NCBI RefSeq assembly: GCF_041381155.1
Contig: NC_091134.1
Coordinates: forward strand, 36,337,540-36,401,539
Length of the DNA stretch: 64,000 nucleotides
Direction: 5' to 3'
DNA from: Argopecten irradians
Taxonomy: Eukaryota > Mollusca > Bivalvia > Pectinida > Pectinidae
Part shown: in pieces, positions 47,946-61,600 of the stretch
Layout: each line of letters begins with the position of its first letter
How positions within the stretch are numbered: the first letter of the stretch is position 1
Translations under genes and position numbers: made by a program
The notes under the pieces: generated by a model
Seen by the model: only the letters and a program-made list of their open reading frames with translations
Database searches by the model: none
What the model was told of the DNA's origin: nothing

Positions 47946-50900
47946 CACTGATAAAAACCGTCTACAAAATTAAAATGATGCTAACATTTGAGTACTCTTA
48001 AAAATAAGTATGTTTACAAGAAAAGATTCACATAAATTGGAAAAACTAACAAAGATATTGCTCTTATTATCATGATTTACTTGACACTTATTTTTTGCAT
48101 GTATTGTATATTATTTATATTTACTTGATGTTTTAATCAAGCATTTTTATCACCAAATATTAACAACTTGAATGTATTCATATTTGTCTTTCATTTGACT
48201 TAGATGGCGTTTTGGTTAAAGTTCTAACTATTCATTTCTGTGTTATGATTTCAGTCTCTGTATCATTAACTGTTCACATGATTGAAAGCATAAAGCAACC
48301 AATACTTTTATAAGGATTTTGCCCTTAAATACCTGTTGGGTCTATTTGATACAAAGGAAGCAGACTTGAATAAATACTGAAATAAATAGCTATCCTATAA
48401 TTACCATATGTCACAATTATTCAGTCTACGTTTTCTATTCAAAATTTTGAAACAAAATCTCCTTTGGAATATTTTCTGTAATGAGTACAAAAGGAGTAAA
48501 AGTGAAGGTAAACATATCAGTGTAGATGTCAATATATTTAACTAATTATTTAATGTTTTATCAACATATTTAAAGCCTTTTTTTGGAATTTGATTTTTTT
48601 AAAAGACATTGTACTAATATATATATGTTAAAGACATTGAGTCTATAATATTTCTACATATGTCACATTTATTGTCTTTTTTGCTTACTTTCAACCATTT
48701 GATATTAACTTACTACCTCTGTGTTACAGAGTAAATATCAGTAATGTCAGTACTGAAATATTTTTACAATTACATCTGTACTCTCCAGACATTTTAGTTC
48801 CACCAGATCGCATTTTTCCCTCAACATTTTGAATGATATCTTGCTGGTAAATTTTCTCACAGGGGGAAACCACTTCATCTTTTGTTAATTGTTGATTTAT
48901 TTTGATCTATTGAAGTTATCCACATTTGTGTAGATTGTTCATGTTATTTGAGAATCATACAAATTTACAGCAAAATTTATACTTTTTTGCTAATAAATTT
49001 ACTTAAATTTATGTTAAATGAAATTAAAGAAATGGATTACGAACAAAACCTTTTCCATCATATTTATCCTAGAGTAAACTCATCTGCAGTTACTGGCGCT
49101 CTTTTCCACTAATATGAAGACCACAGAGACTTGACACAATTTTTAAACCAATGGTATATACACATTTATTAGATATTATAATACATGTATATACCATCCG
49201 TTGATTGGAAATTCATGCAGTCCCTGTGATGAAGACCACCAAACTCTTAAATGGTGCTTTTAGATTATGTGCACCAGAAAAAATGTATACTGGTATATTA
49301 CCACCGATACATGTTTATGTATCAAAATTACAATTATAGGTCAAGATATAAATTGGTATGGTTTTCAGCAGTAACTGCAAGAGATATGCGCATTTTCATT
49401 CTACAGGTGGGCTCTTTATATCTATCAGGCATATATAAATGATAAACACATTCTATGTATATTTGTATTTTTTATGAATCTATTTGAATATAATGTAATT
49501 TATATGTAGATAATATATGTTCTATAATATAATCTTTACATTCTTTGTTATTGACAAACATTTATTATGTATATAGTTTAGATTTAATCTATCTACTTCA
49601 TGTCAATCAATCTACAAAATATACTCAGATCTTTTTATAGAAATTGTAATATTATTTTTGTAAAATATTTCCTCTGTCATTATATATGGTTTTGAATGAT
49701 GGCAATATAGCCATTGCAGACTATCCTATCGGCAATTGTTTTAGTTTAGAAATTAGCAAAAGTCCACTGTTACTGTTCTTAATGTTGTTCCACAAAAACT
49801 GCAACAAAACAAAGATTTCTGTGCAAGTTGTTTTGTGTTGTCATAATGGGTTGTAAGTTTCTGTACTGACAGAGGACAAGGTTATAAGGTTATACCATAA
49901 ATATGTAAAACCTAAAAGTATTTGATTGCACTTGTATTATATATTCATTAATTTGTTGAGTAAGACTTTTAATTAAATGATAATGTTTTAATTTGATTAC
50001 TATTTCAGAAATTTTCAGAATTACAATAATCACAGTATCAAATTGGTTTCTCTACCAACATGTGGTACCCAAGTAATAGCTATTTCAAAGAAGATATATT
50101 GATTGTATGGACCTGGTATGGTCAAGCATATTCTTTGGAAGGGATTTCACTTCTCTCTTACTAAACCTATCAGTAACTCTGATTTTTAGGAGTGCTGAAT
50201 TGCAATAGCTTGTTGGATAATAGTGAGGGCCTTAGACTGGACCACTCCTAAATTCTTTCTCGACCAGTTTGGTTATTAATTTGCCTTACAGTAGAATATA
50301 AACCCCATATATATATGAACATTCCTTGTAGATTTTTAGTTTATTCCTGATTTTCATTTACTGTTATCTTTTTTATTTTTCTATTCAGACGTTTTGTTTG
50401 TATTTTGTCATTTACATTATGTAATGCTGGACCATATTCTAGGGTACAAATTAGGTAATGTTTTTTTCTGTTGAAAACCTTTAACATTTCTAATCACCTT
50501 TATTATTTAACAGTTTTCTTGTAGGTAAATATGTTTTGACTCTTTTCAAATTTGTGGTTATTTTGTAATCCCTTGTACATGTAGATTTAATAATTTTGTT
50601 TTCAAGGTTGTACCACCTCAGTTCTATTTTATTGATGTTAGAATATTAGCAAAGGAAATGATTGATACAGATTCTGCAAAGAATTGAATTGACATAATAA
50701 TGAAACAAAGCATAAGTTTGATGTTACTTAGCTTAGATTTAGTGGATTTTATTTTAAAAATTTTAGAGAATGATAATTTTAATGGTGAGGATTGGTGATT
50801 TTCTTGCAGACTTTAATTTGTAGATGAGCCTAATAAAATAGAATAAAATTAGTAAAACAAAGATAAATGTGATGGAGCTCTGTTATAGATAGATAATTTG

Positions 50901-51992
50901 TATGTCTTGCTCAAGTTTTATGAAATCCATTTATAGTAAATTTAAGTGCTAACTGCTGGTTATGGATTAAGAGTTATTTTATGGATCAGAGAAAATGTTC
51001 ATAACAATTCTGTGATAGTTAAGCAACGGTATATGTATAAAACAAAATGCAAAATGTGATTTTCTTGCAACAACTGTTTTTGCAATTATGCAGTTAGGGA
51101 GATAAAAAAAGATAGATAAAATGCACAAAGGGGGATAATACAGTAAGGGAGATAACACAGTATAGGGATTACATTAGTGGATTTTTTAAAACCTGTTTAC
51201 AGTACATTGTGGTTGTTAAGATCTGAGGTGTAGATTTGTAATGATGTTGTACATTATTTACTGTTTCATATTTGATAATAAATAGATACAGTGTACTAAA
51301 TGTATTTTACCTGAATTGTTCTTTGTTGTTCTTCATTGGTTAAAATTTAGGTCTGCTTAATCATTCTAAAATGAAGCTTCAGATATGCATTTGAGACGCA
51401 TTTAAAGTTCAGTAACTGTGGATTCAAAAAGTAGGGCCTGCATTCCCAACTGGTGTTGACATTTTGAATTTCATAAATTTGATCTGCACCAAATTCTGCC
51501 ATCTGATAATTATGTAAAGTTTTGCTGCTTTGCCATCTGGCGCAATGATAGTCGTACAACTACCGTGCAGTTAGGACGACGACCCGCGTTATGAAAATTT
51601 ACATTTTAATTATCTTACTTAAAATTTTCGGTAGATGATGATGAGTGTAGTATTAACAGTAAGTTAGTAACTTTTGCTGCTCCACAAAATTATCGATCTG
51701 GTTTCAGTTCTCATTTAAAAAAATAAAAGCCGTTTCGGAAAGGTAGAATTTAGTGGGCCTTCTTTTGAAAGATTAAATAAATAATTCTGTAACTAGTTTT
51801 TCTGTGCTTGATTTTTGATAAGAAAGTTTTGTAAATGTGATAGAACTCAAGGATTAATTCATATAAACGAGCATTTTTTTGTCAAAGTTCATAAGGGTCC
51901 TAGTGTACAGTAATCTGTTCATTACAAAGAACGACAACTGATTCGAATAGATTCATATTTTGGGCAGAGTAATCTCCCTTAACTCAAGTTAA

Positions 51993-52001
51993 CCGGAAGT
52001 G
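51993..52001 (+). promoter_or_regulatory. ETS-type site CCGGAAGTG in the NUP205 promoter
   Basis: CCGGAAGTG lies 21 bp before the NUP205 start codon and matches the ETS/GABP consensus common in TATA-less housekeeping promoters. The start context GGCATGGCGGCTG also resembles a YY1 site. Both are motif matches only. Confidence 0.45.
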
Positions 52002-52021
52002 AAAAGTAACAATTTGAAGGC

Positions 52022-55000
52022 ATGGCGGCTGACCTGGCGGTAAACTCGGGTAGGTTGTTTCGGCGACATAGCATGACACAATTAAATTGTTATCCGTGTT
52101 ATACATTAGCTATGTATATTTTCAAGCATATTTGGAAAAAACGCAGTTTTCGAACTTGCTGAAGAAACTTCGTATCATTTGTCAATCGATAATTTCCCAC
52201 GAGTTTCGTTTTCATTTTTTTCAAAACAAATGGATGTCACAAATTAAGCAGAGTAGCTTTACTGGATTTATTTGATTATTAATTTATTAGATAAATAAGA
52301 CCAGTAGATCAAATCGAAACGTTTACTCTGTGAATTTGAAATTTGAAGAAGACACCTCTTATAGGCCTGAATATATATATTATTACATCGATATTTTAAT
52401 GGAAAATAAGGTGCAGTAAATTCTGGTCACTTATTCAAATGCTACTGATGTGGTTATGTTGCATCATTTTAAGCAGTATGGCCTAGTTGTTTTTAAATTG
52501 TCTTTTAAAAAGATGATGAATTGTTTTCAAAAGGACCATGTTTGGATCAGAAAATCACAATTGATAGGTAATGATAATAAATCAAAATCCTTTGTGTTTA
52601 ATCCGAGTGTATGGTGTATTAAGAAAGATAATTTCCAGCAAATTTTACAATATTAAAAAATATCCATGTCTCATGGGCAGTTAACTCTTGCCAGGCACTA
52701 ACGTTTTTCCTCAGGATTCTCTTGACTTTCCTCTCCTGTAAATCTAGCACATCCTTCAATGACATCGGATGCCAAAACCCAACCAATCAATTAAGCATTA
52801 AGTCTGCAGTTACAGTGTTTGTCCTACTTTATAGCTGGGTCAAAACCCCCAATCACTAGTAGCTAGCTACCATGCATGCTATTACAATATTTGATGTACT
52901 AGTCTACATGTCGATTTAAATCTGAAGAAAAAAAATATACTTATGAATATTTATATTATGATATACAAAAATGTATCCATTTTTCTCTAGATTTGGCAGA
53001 CTGCATGTACCATCATTTCCATTCTTTGTACCTGCAAGTACTCAAATTGTCTGTTCTCTTTTCTATTAATTTGATTTTCTTTCTTTGATAAAATGTCATG
53101 TCAATTGAATATAGTATATATGTTTGAATTTCTTTTCAATTCTCAGAGGCGCGTCTCTGGGGACCGTTCAAGGAACTAGAAAGGATCATCAATGCTGCAA
53201 TATACAAGAAAAATCCTGATGCTGTTCTGGATCTAGAAGTCGGATTAAAACAACACAAACCACACTTCATATCACTGTTGAAGAATCCGGTAAATATATA
53301 TATGATCTTTCGCTGGTAACTGTTGAATTGATTTGCTTTGAGTATTATGATCTGCCATCCTTGATCAAGATTGTTGATTGTCAATTAAGTTGTATTTATA
53401 ATTAGAAAGAACATTAATCAATATGACTGCTACAATTTGCATTAGTGATAATAACATTGTTGTAATCCAGTCAGACATGTTAACCTTCGGTGACAAAAAA
53501 GAGGTACCGCATCACCATGGTAGATTTTTGACTCCAAAGCGGTAGCATTGCACACGTCATTTTTCGCTGTGTGTCAGAGATATATAAATATCAACAATAT
53601 GCGAAATAATTACAAAAACATATTTTGTTAACAAATTATGTTTTAACTTTGATTATCACCATAGGCCTTGGTGGCTCATTTTTCTTTTTTTAATGTTAAT
53701 TAAGGCTTACATTACATTTAGAAGATGAAAAATGCCAATAAATATATATTGTATACTTTTATTTCAATGCTATTTATCACCTTTTTAGGTCATCTTGACC
53801 TATAGCCATCATGCTTCGTCCGTCGTCGTGCGCCGTCCTTAAACTTTTCACATTTCAATCTTCTTCTCAAGTTTGACCAGTGGGATTGAGTTGAAACTTA
53901 CCTGAAATGATCCTGAGATGGTCCCGACAAAGTGTTCTTATTTTTCGGGTCGATCCGAAATCCAAGATGGCCGCCACAGCCGCCATCTTGAAAACACATT
54001 TTGAACTTCTTTCAAGTTCTACGGTGCGATTTGGCTGAAACTGCATGAAATGATCCTGACATGGTCCGACAAAGTGTTTTTAATTTTTGGGTCGATCCGA
54101 AATCCAAGATGGCCACCACAGCCGCCATCTTGAAAACACATTTTGAACTTCTTCTCAAGATCTGCCAGTGCTATTTGGCTGAAACTTGCATGAAATGTTC
54201 CTGACATGGTCCTGACAAAGTGTTGTTACATCTCTTGTTGATCCCAAATCGAAGATGGCTACCATTACACAATATCTAATTAATTTCCTATATGATTATT
54301 GCCAAGGTAATCAGATGACTGTTAAGGCCCTTGGGCCTCTTGTTTAAATATACATTTTGTCTACTTATTTTTTTTTTTTTTCACTTTTTTCTGTAATACA
54401 TACTGGACTCATTAAATCTTTTGATTTATGCAAGAAAAAATACAAAGATTGTTTTGTTTCTAAAATTTACACCAATATTCTAGGGAAATAATCCCCCTGC
54501 AAAAAAAAAAAAAAGATTTTTTTTTTTTTAGTAAAATCCTGAGAATTAATACGAATCCGGCTCCTCTATTAGAATCACCCCATTCCAAAATTGGCCATTA
54601 TGATTGCAAAGTTTATGACTTTCAGCAGACACTAGGCCTATACGCCTATTTACATTAAAAACGTGAGTACAGACTAGCCTTTCTATTTAACATTAAAAAC
54701 GTGAGTAAATCATTTCAATTATAAGCAGTGTTTGTTTTTGAAATGATGATAACTAGTTTTAGGCACTAAATTTATTGAAAGGCCAAATGATTGTTTCCTT
54801 ATGGTAGGCCTACATAATACACATCGTTACGCTTAGACATGTGAAATAAGTGACACAAGCCAAGCCATGTGGAACTTGTCCAGGCTGCTATTTAGCACCA
54901 ATGGGTGTTGTTGGAGTGTTCACACCTCCTTTGTATACTAAATTATCAATCCAGTCCCCCTAATCTGTCTGGTATGCATTTTGAAGCTGCCATGGCAGCC

Positions 55001-58000
55001 CCAACTGTCTATAAAAATTCAGAAATTGGAAGAAAAAATTAAGAAGATGTTTTGCAGAAATCGGAATATTTGGATATTAAAGCGGTAGATGGAATATCAG
55101 CCTCAAAACCGATAGACTACAGCCTGAATCGGTAGGGTTAACATGTCTGAAACCAGTATATCTTATCATTTGAGACATTTTGACATGTTTTTTTACTTCT
55201 ATGATGATAACTGCGAATAAACTTAATTTTGTGGATTGGTTAAATTTTGAGCTCTTTGTATTGAGTTTCACTGAAATGTAGCAAACCAAAAACCTACCAA
55301 ATTTTGTTGATATTTTGTTGTGAATGTCTTAATTTGTTTTTACCTGTCAACAGCCTAAGAACAGCCTGTGTCGAGATGCTGTTAAGAAGTCCAATACAGT
55401 CGGCCTGCCCGTACAGGGGGAGCAGACTACCCATACATTCCCCAATCAGTTTATTGAGGAAGCCCTTATTCTCAGTGACCTTTTTGACATGAATGAGATA
55501 GCTGCAGTAGAGCTCCTGACAGAGGGTAAGAGGAGATAACTAATACTACACTCGGCAAAGTTTTCAAAATGATTTAGGTGGCCTCAGCAAGTTCATAAAT
55601 GATTCTTGACAGAGGTAAAGAGAGATAACTTGTGGTACTCTAAATTGTCTTTTTGACACACAGCAAAGAATAAGGGGAGGTAACTTTCTGTTAGATGGAA
55701 AAGGGAGCTGTAGCTAAGAGATGATAGAGCTATCTGTAAGTGGTCAGTGCTATGGTACATGTATTGCTATATCAAACGACGGACAATTATTGAAGTTAAA
55801 AATAGAATTGAAAATTGAAAAAAAAGTGCCATTTGTAATGATTACCAACAATATTGTTCAGGTGAACGGAAGCAGGCAGAGTTTCCTGGACTGACTCGTG
55901 GACTTGTGGCAGTCCTCTTATATTATGATGGTCAGCGTAGTCTGGTCAGTGGTCTCCGGACACTTGTCCAGTCAAGAAGAGGTCGAACCTGGACGATGGA
56001 GCTTTCACCAGACTTGGCCAACCTGGTCACTCAATTCACTGACCAACTTATTCAGAAAGATGGCTTAGTTAACAAAGTTTTAGGTAAGTTTGAATGGTCA
56101 ACAAAATTTAATCTTGCTAAAAATATTACAGGTAAATGTATATTTCTGGTTTAGAAAATATGATTTCCATATTAGTTATTCTTCATTAAATGTATTTATT
56201 AGATGTAATTGGTTGAGATTACTTCAATGAAATTACTAGTATTACTAATTAAATGATATATCAGTGTTTACACCTCCTACTGATGTTAGTTGTGCCTGTC
56301 AATATCATTATCGAAAATGTACTTTACACTGGCAGATTTGCTGAACAGTCGAGATCCCAAGAAAGAATTGGACCGTCTTCAGCGTGACAGAGCCCTTGGA
56401 TCTCCTAAACACACAAAACAGGTAGCTTTAAGTTATTCTTCCATTTATAAGACCTAGCACCCATATTCAGTCTTTGCATATTACAGAGTAATCTGCCATT
56501 GCAGATAGGTTTTGATTGTGATGTCATTATTTTATAGGCAATACTCTTACTCTTTTCTAAGAAAAATATGATTAAATTTTCTCAGACGCATGAAGTCAAG
56601 ACATATATGCAAGGGCAGATAACTCTAATATGCAAACACAGAAAAGACATTGATTAATATAAGGAATTGCAAGAGACATCTGTACACAGATCAATGATTT
56701 GTTGTTATATTGTAGGTGAGAGACATCTATACACAGATCAATGTTTTGTTGTTATATTGTAGGTGAGAGACATCTATACAGAGATTAATGATTTGTTGTT
56801 ATATTGTAGGTGAGAGACATCTATACAGAGATAATGATTTGTTGTTTATTGTAGGTGAGAGACATCTATACAGAGATAATGATTTGTTGTTATATTGTAG
56901 GTGAGAGACATCTATACAATGATTTGTTGTTATATGTAGGTGAGAGACATCTATACAGAGATCAATGATTTGTTGTTTTATTGTAGGTGAGAGACATCTA
57001 TACAGAGATCAATGATTTGTTGTTTTATTGTAGGTGAGAGACATCTATTACAGAGATCAATGATTTGTTGTTTATTGTAGGTGAGAGACATCTATACAGA
57101 GATCATGATTTGTTGATTTTTGTTGTTATTGTTAGGTGAGAGACATCTATACCAAGATCAATGATTTGTTGTTTTATTGTAGGTGAGAGACATCTATACA
57201 GAGATTAATGATTTGTTGTTATATTGTAGGTGAGAGACATCTATACAGAGATCAATGATTTGTTGTTATATTGTAGGTGAGAGACATCTATACAGAGATC
57301 AATGATTTGTTGTTTTATTGTAGGTGAGAGACATCTATACAGAGATCAATGATTTGTTGTTATATTGTAGGTGAGAGACATCTATACAGAGATCAATGAT
57401 TTGTTGTTTTATTGTAGGTGAGAGACATCTATACAGAGATCAACCTCATCCTAGCAGACTGTCTCTTCTGTTTGTCCTCACAACAACCCCTGGACAAAGC
57501 AAGCACCCTGCGTCTGATTGACCACCTCAGGGGAGCTAACTCCCTGAGTGGGGATGGCCCTCTGGAGCTGGTTAACCTCTGTCTACTCATGGCGCTTCTC
57601 TACTGCTTTGATGTCAGTGTACTAGAGCAAGAAGATGCTGAGGGTAAGGCAAACATAGACAGAGCTTTATCCATATATACCACAAAAGATATTAAGGTGT
57701 TGTTTAAATGTATCAAGATTTTATGTTTGTAATCTCTTATTACACAATTGTACAATGATTTTTTAAGAAAATTTGAATAGATGTTATGTATGCCGTTTCT
57801 TGAATTTTTTTTTTTAAATTCTTCATCCATTGATTTTCTCATAGATGTTACCTTTAATTGGTCTATCTTATATTCTCTAGATATTGTGTTGAATTCTATT
57901 CAGATTGTAGAAAAATCCTAAGAGAGATTTTTTTTAATTTTTTTTAGTCTTTAACATTAAATATTTGTCTATAGATTTAAACCTGTTTTTTGCATATTTA

Positions 58001-58667
58001 CATTATGAATTTGTAGAGTCTGTGAAAAATCTGCCTTTGATGAATGATGCCAGTTATGTAGGAGAAATACACCAGGCACTGACCGGTGGTCAGCAGTGGA
58101 CAAACCTTGGTCTGAGAGGTATCGCTCAGTTTGCCTGGGGACTGACTCTCCGGCAGCTCTCCCAGTATCACACCCCTGCAGGTAATTATTGAATGCTCTC
58201 ACAAATTTAGCATACAAAGTTTTGATTAGTTCTAAAAGTATTTTGATATAAGTATCATAACTCTACAGTCTACTGAAAGGAGTGCAATTGGTATCATAAA
58301 ATTTGGAATTTTTTATTTACAAAAAATTGACCTTATTTAATTTCTATTCTAGGTGTGAACAAGATATGTGAGGAGGATGAAAGCTTGGTCACCATGGCCC
58401 TAGACAACAATGTGTTCCATTACATGATCACATCTATCGTAGCTGTGCCAGACTTCCACTCTGAGGTATATAAATCTGTTTGTTTTGTAATGCATTTGGG
58501 GGGGGGGCATATAATATTGCTTACATCTACTGTGAAATATGGAGTAGAGACAGAGCCTGTATATTTTACAGATATTTCAAATTTCTGATATTAGAAAGTC
58601 TCATTAGGGCCCCGCATCGAGATGCGGGTGCCCTATAGTAATCAGGTTGTCCGTCCGTCCGTCCGTC

Positions 58668-58699
<32 letters not shown>

Positions 58700-61600
58700 C
58701 GTCCGTCTGTCCGTTTTTTTTCTTTTGCACATTAATGATGGAAGGGAGTGGAGTATTTTCCCCATATATTTTACATGATGATTCCCCATCCATCCTAGAT
58801 CTGCTTGGTAATTTTTCAGGCTGAAATTAAATTAAAAAATCGGCCATCTTGGATTTTAACATTTAAAAAATCACAATGTTGTTGCTCTTAACTGATAAAC
58901 ATTTTGTTATAACATTATGATGCCAAGGTTACAAAGTCAAAGGTCAAGGTCAAATTTAAAAAAAATTATTTTCTCATGAACATTTTGCTACAACATTTAT
59001 AATGAAGCAGAGTTGTTCAGAATTAAACAAGAAGTCAACTCACCAAAGTTTTGACTGCTTAATGCACTTTTACATGATTAAAATATTTGAGCAAGACCTT
59101 TATTCCCTTCCTTTCACATTTGTTAAGTGTTTCTTCAGCAAACTATGAGGTTTACCTTGTTTAAAAGGGGTATTTGAGTTAATTGTATGCTCTTAATGTA
59201 ATGTTAGCTTGGAATCAGGATTCAAGTTAAATACTTGGAAGACTTTTTCCAAAGAATTATAATAATGTACCATCATCGGTTTCCCAATTAATGTTGACAT
59301 TAATTATTTATTAGCAACATATAGCTAACACGGAAGAATTCGTTGTCAAAATACTACTTTTTCACTTAAGCACGTCAGACACATAGCGGGGCCCTTTCTG
59401 ACGTGTCAGTGTTCTAGTTCTGTTGCTTTTGTGTTCTTTAAAATTTGCACAGTAAATGATGTTTTTTATATTATAGGAGTTTTACCTGAGAAAAATCCAT
59501 GGCCTGCTGACAGACTTTATATTCCACATGCCTCTTAAGGTTGGTATATGGCAGTTCAAATCTTGGACAGATTTAAAGATATGAGGTCCACATAGAATCA
59601 CAGTACAAGCACCTCTTGGTGTTATTTATAAATTATGTTAAGATATCTTTCTAGAAAATGAACTTATTAACCTGAACATTTTTGTGTTCATTTATTTTTG
59701 AGATTTGATGCTTGGGAAATTTTTATTAAAAATTTCTTTCATAATTGATAGCAATTGAAATTGATACTGATGATAAATGCGGCACAATATGAATACATTA
59801 GTGTCTTACTAAGCTTTAAAGTTTAAAATAAATATACAATCAGGTAAGCATTTCTACAATTATAATTTCTACAATTTTAGTGAAGAAAAAAACTTGTTTT
59901 TCTTGCGTAGGTGAAGGAACTGCGTAATCGTAGTGATGAAGCAGCTAGAATTTTGATGTCACAGACACAAGATGGTCTGGATATGACTATCTCTCCTAAC
60001 CGAGGGTTCGAGTACCTACTCCAACTGGTAAATATCATGCCTGTTATCATGCTTCTTCTACATCAATGAAATATTTTCATATCAGTAGCGTTAAAATATG
60101 ACCTGGAATATTTTTCGTTAAATGTTCTGAACATGAAATCCATTCTGAAGTCATAATTTGATCAGTGACTTGATTTATATCACTGACTTTATCTAGATTA
60201 AGAATGTTTATATTTAAATTTCTCCTGATTACAGATAGGTGATCTGTACACTAAGGACCCCCTGGGTCTGGATCTGTGTCTGGAATACTGGTGTCCACAG
60301 GAGGCACCAACACTCCACGAGTCAATGTACCATTACCGACCACCTCAAAGACAGGTAGGAAATATATATAAAGACCTATCACTGTTTAAATGTGTACGCC
60401 CTTCCTCCCATAACTCCATCCTTCATCCCTTTCCACTATTTACACTGGGGTCACTTATAGTTTCATTTACCATATCCATGTGAATGCATTAAAATACTTG
60501 ATATTCAAATTATAGCGAGTAATTTCTTATACGATTCAGCATAGTAACTTGGGCTACTTGTACTGCTTCAGAAATTCTAAGTGTATTTGTTATTAGATAA
60601 AGCAACTATTCAACTCTTCAGTCTTTAATTAATTTAGAATGTTTTATGTTGTAGGTGGCTCTTTACAAGTTTGTACGTCTAGCAGGTGACCTGCTCCCTT
60701 CATTTCTGTATCAGCCATACATCAACATGCTGATTGGTCTTTCCAGTAACCAACAGGGGGCTCATCACTGTTTTGACCTTCTCAAGAGCAACGGTATGGG
60801 CTCAGGTAAGTGGTATGGACTCGGACATGTGGCATCAGCATGCTAAAACAGACTCGGGTAAGTTGTGTCTTGGCAGACTCAAAGAAGTAATATGGTTGTG
60901 GACTCTAGTTAGACCTTGTCATAAGGGTATAGGCTGACCATGTGTACGCCTTATCATCATTACAGAATCCTGGTTAGACCTAGTCTGGTGTCTTGTCTTA
61001 AAGATTGGGTTAGCCCAGTTTTGTTGAGGTCACACAAGGAATGTAAAGATGATTTCAATTGAAGTTTGTTTAGTTGATGTTGTATTGAAAATATTAAACA
61101 TTTCAACACCTCTTCTTTGTCACCTTTTATAGGAGGACCTGCCAGTTCTGTATCCTGGAACCACATCTTTACTTCTCTAAACCAGTACTACACCAGTCTG
61201 CGACGAGAGGCTCCAACATCAGCTGACCAATCTCATCTCCAGAGGGCACCATACATAAGGGGCATAACTCCAGCAGAACTGGAAGGACTTGTCACTGTTC
61301 TTAAACTCACTCGTACCATAGCAGAACAGGTAAAACATTATTGATAATGTTGTATGTATCATAATGCAAGTATTTAGGTATACATTGATCACATTTTTAT
61401 GTACCATGAAGTAATAATCATTGAGTAACTCATATGCTCCAAAGTACACGTAAAAGTTATTGATAAACAGGTAAATGTTGCAATATTGTGGAGGTCACAC
61501 ATCTACACTTGTCTTCCCCACAGAATATGGATAAATTATGTGTTAATATAAAAATACATATCTGTTACTTGATTAATCTTATCTCGCTGATAACTGGACA

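Larger units (their letters stand above)
45794..52021. other. TRPA1 3' flank and intergenic region up to NUP205
   Basis: AT-rich. The first few hundred bases are probably TRPA1 3' UTR. The rest contains one SINE fragment (47848-47945) and no supported exon. Frames at 46209-46715, 47606-47863, 49251-49442 and 51347-51559 look like chance. Confidence 0.6.

Noticed and set aside
58566-58793. Minus-strand TDRQ-repeat frames
   Set aside because: Translation of a GTCC/GTCT microsatellite.
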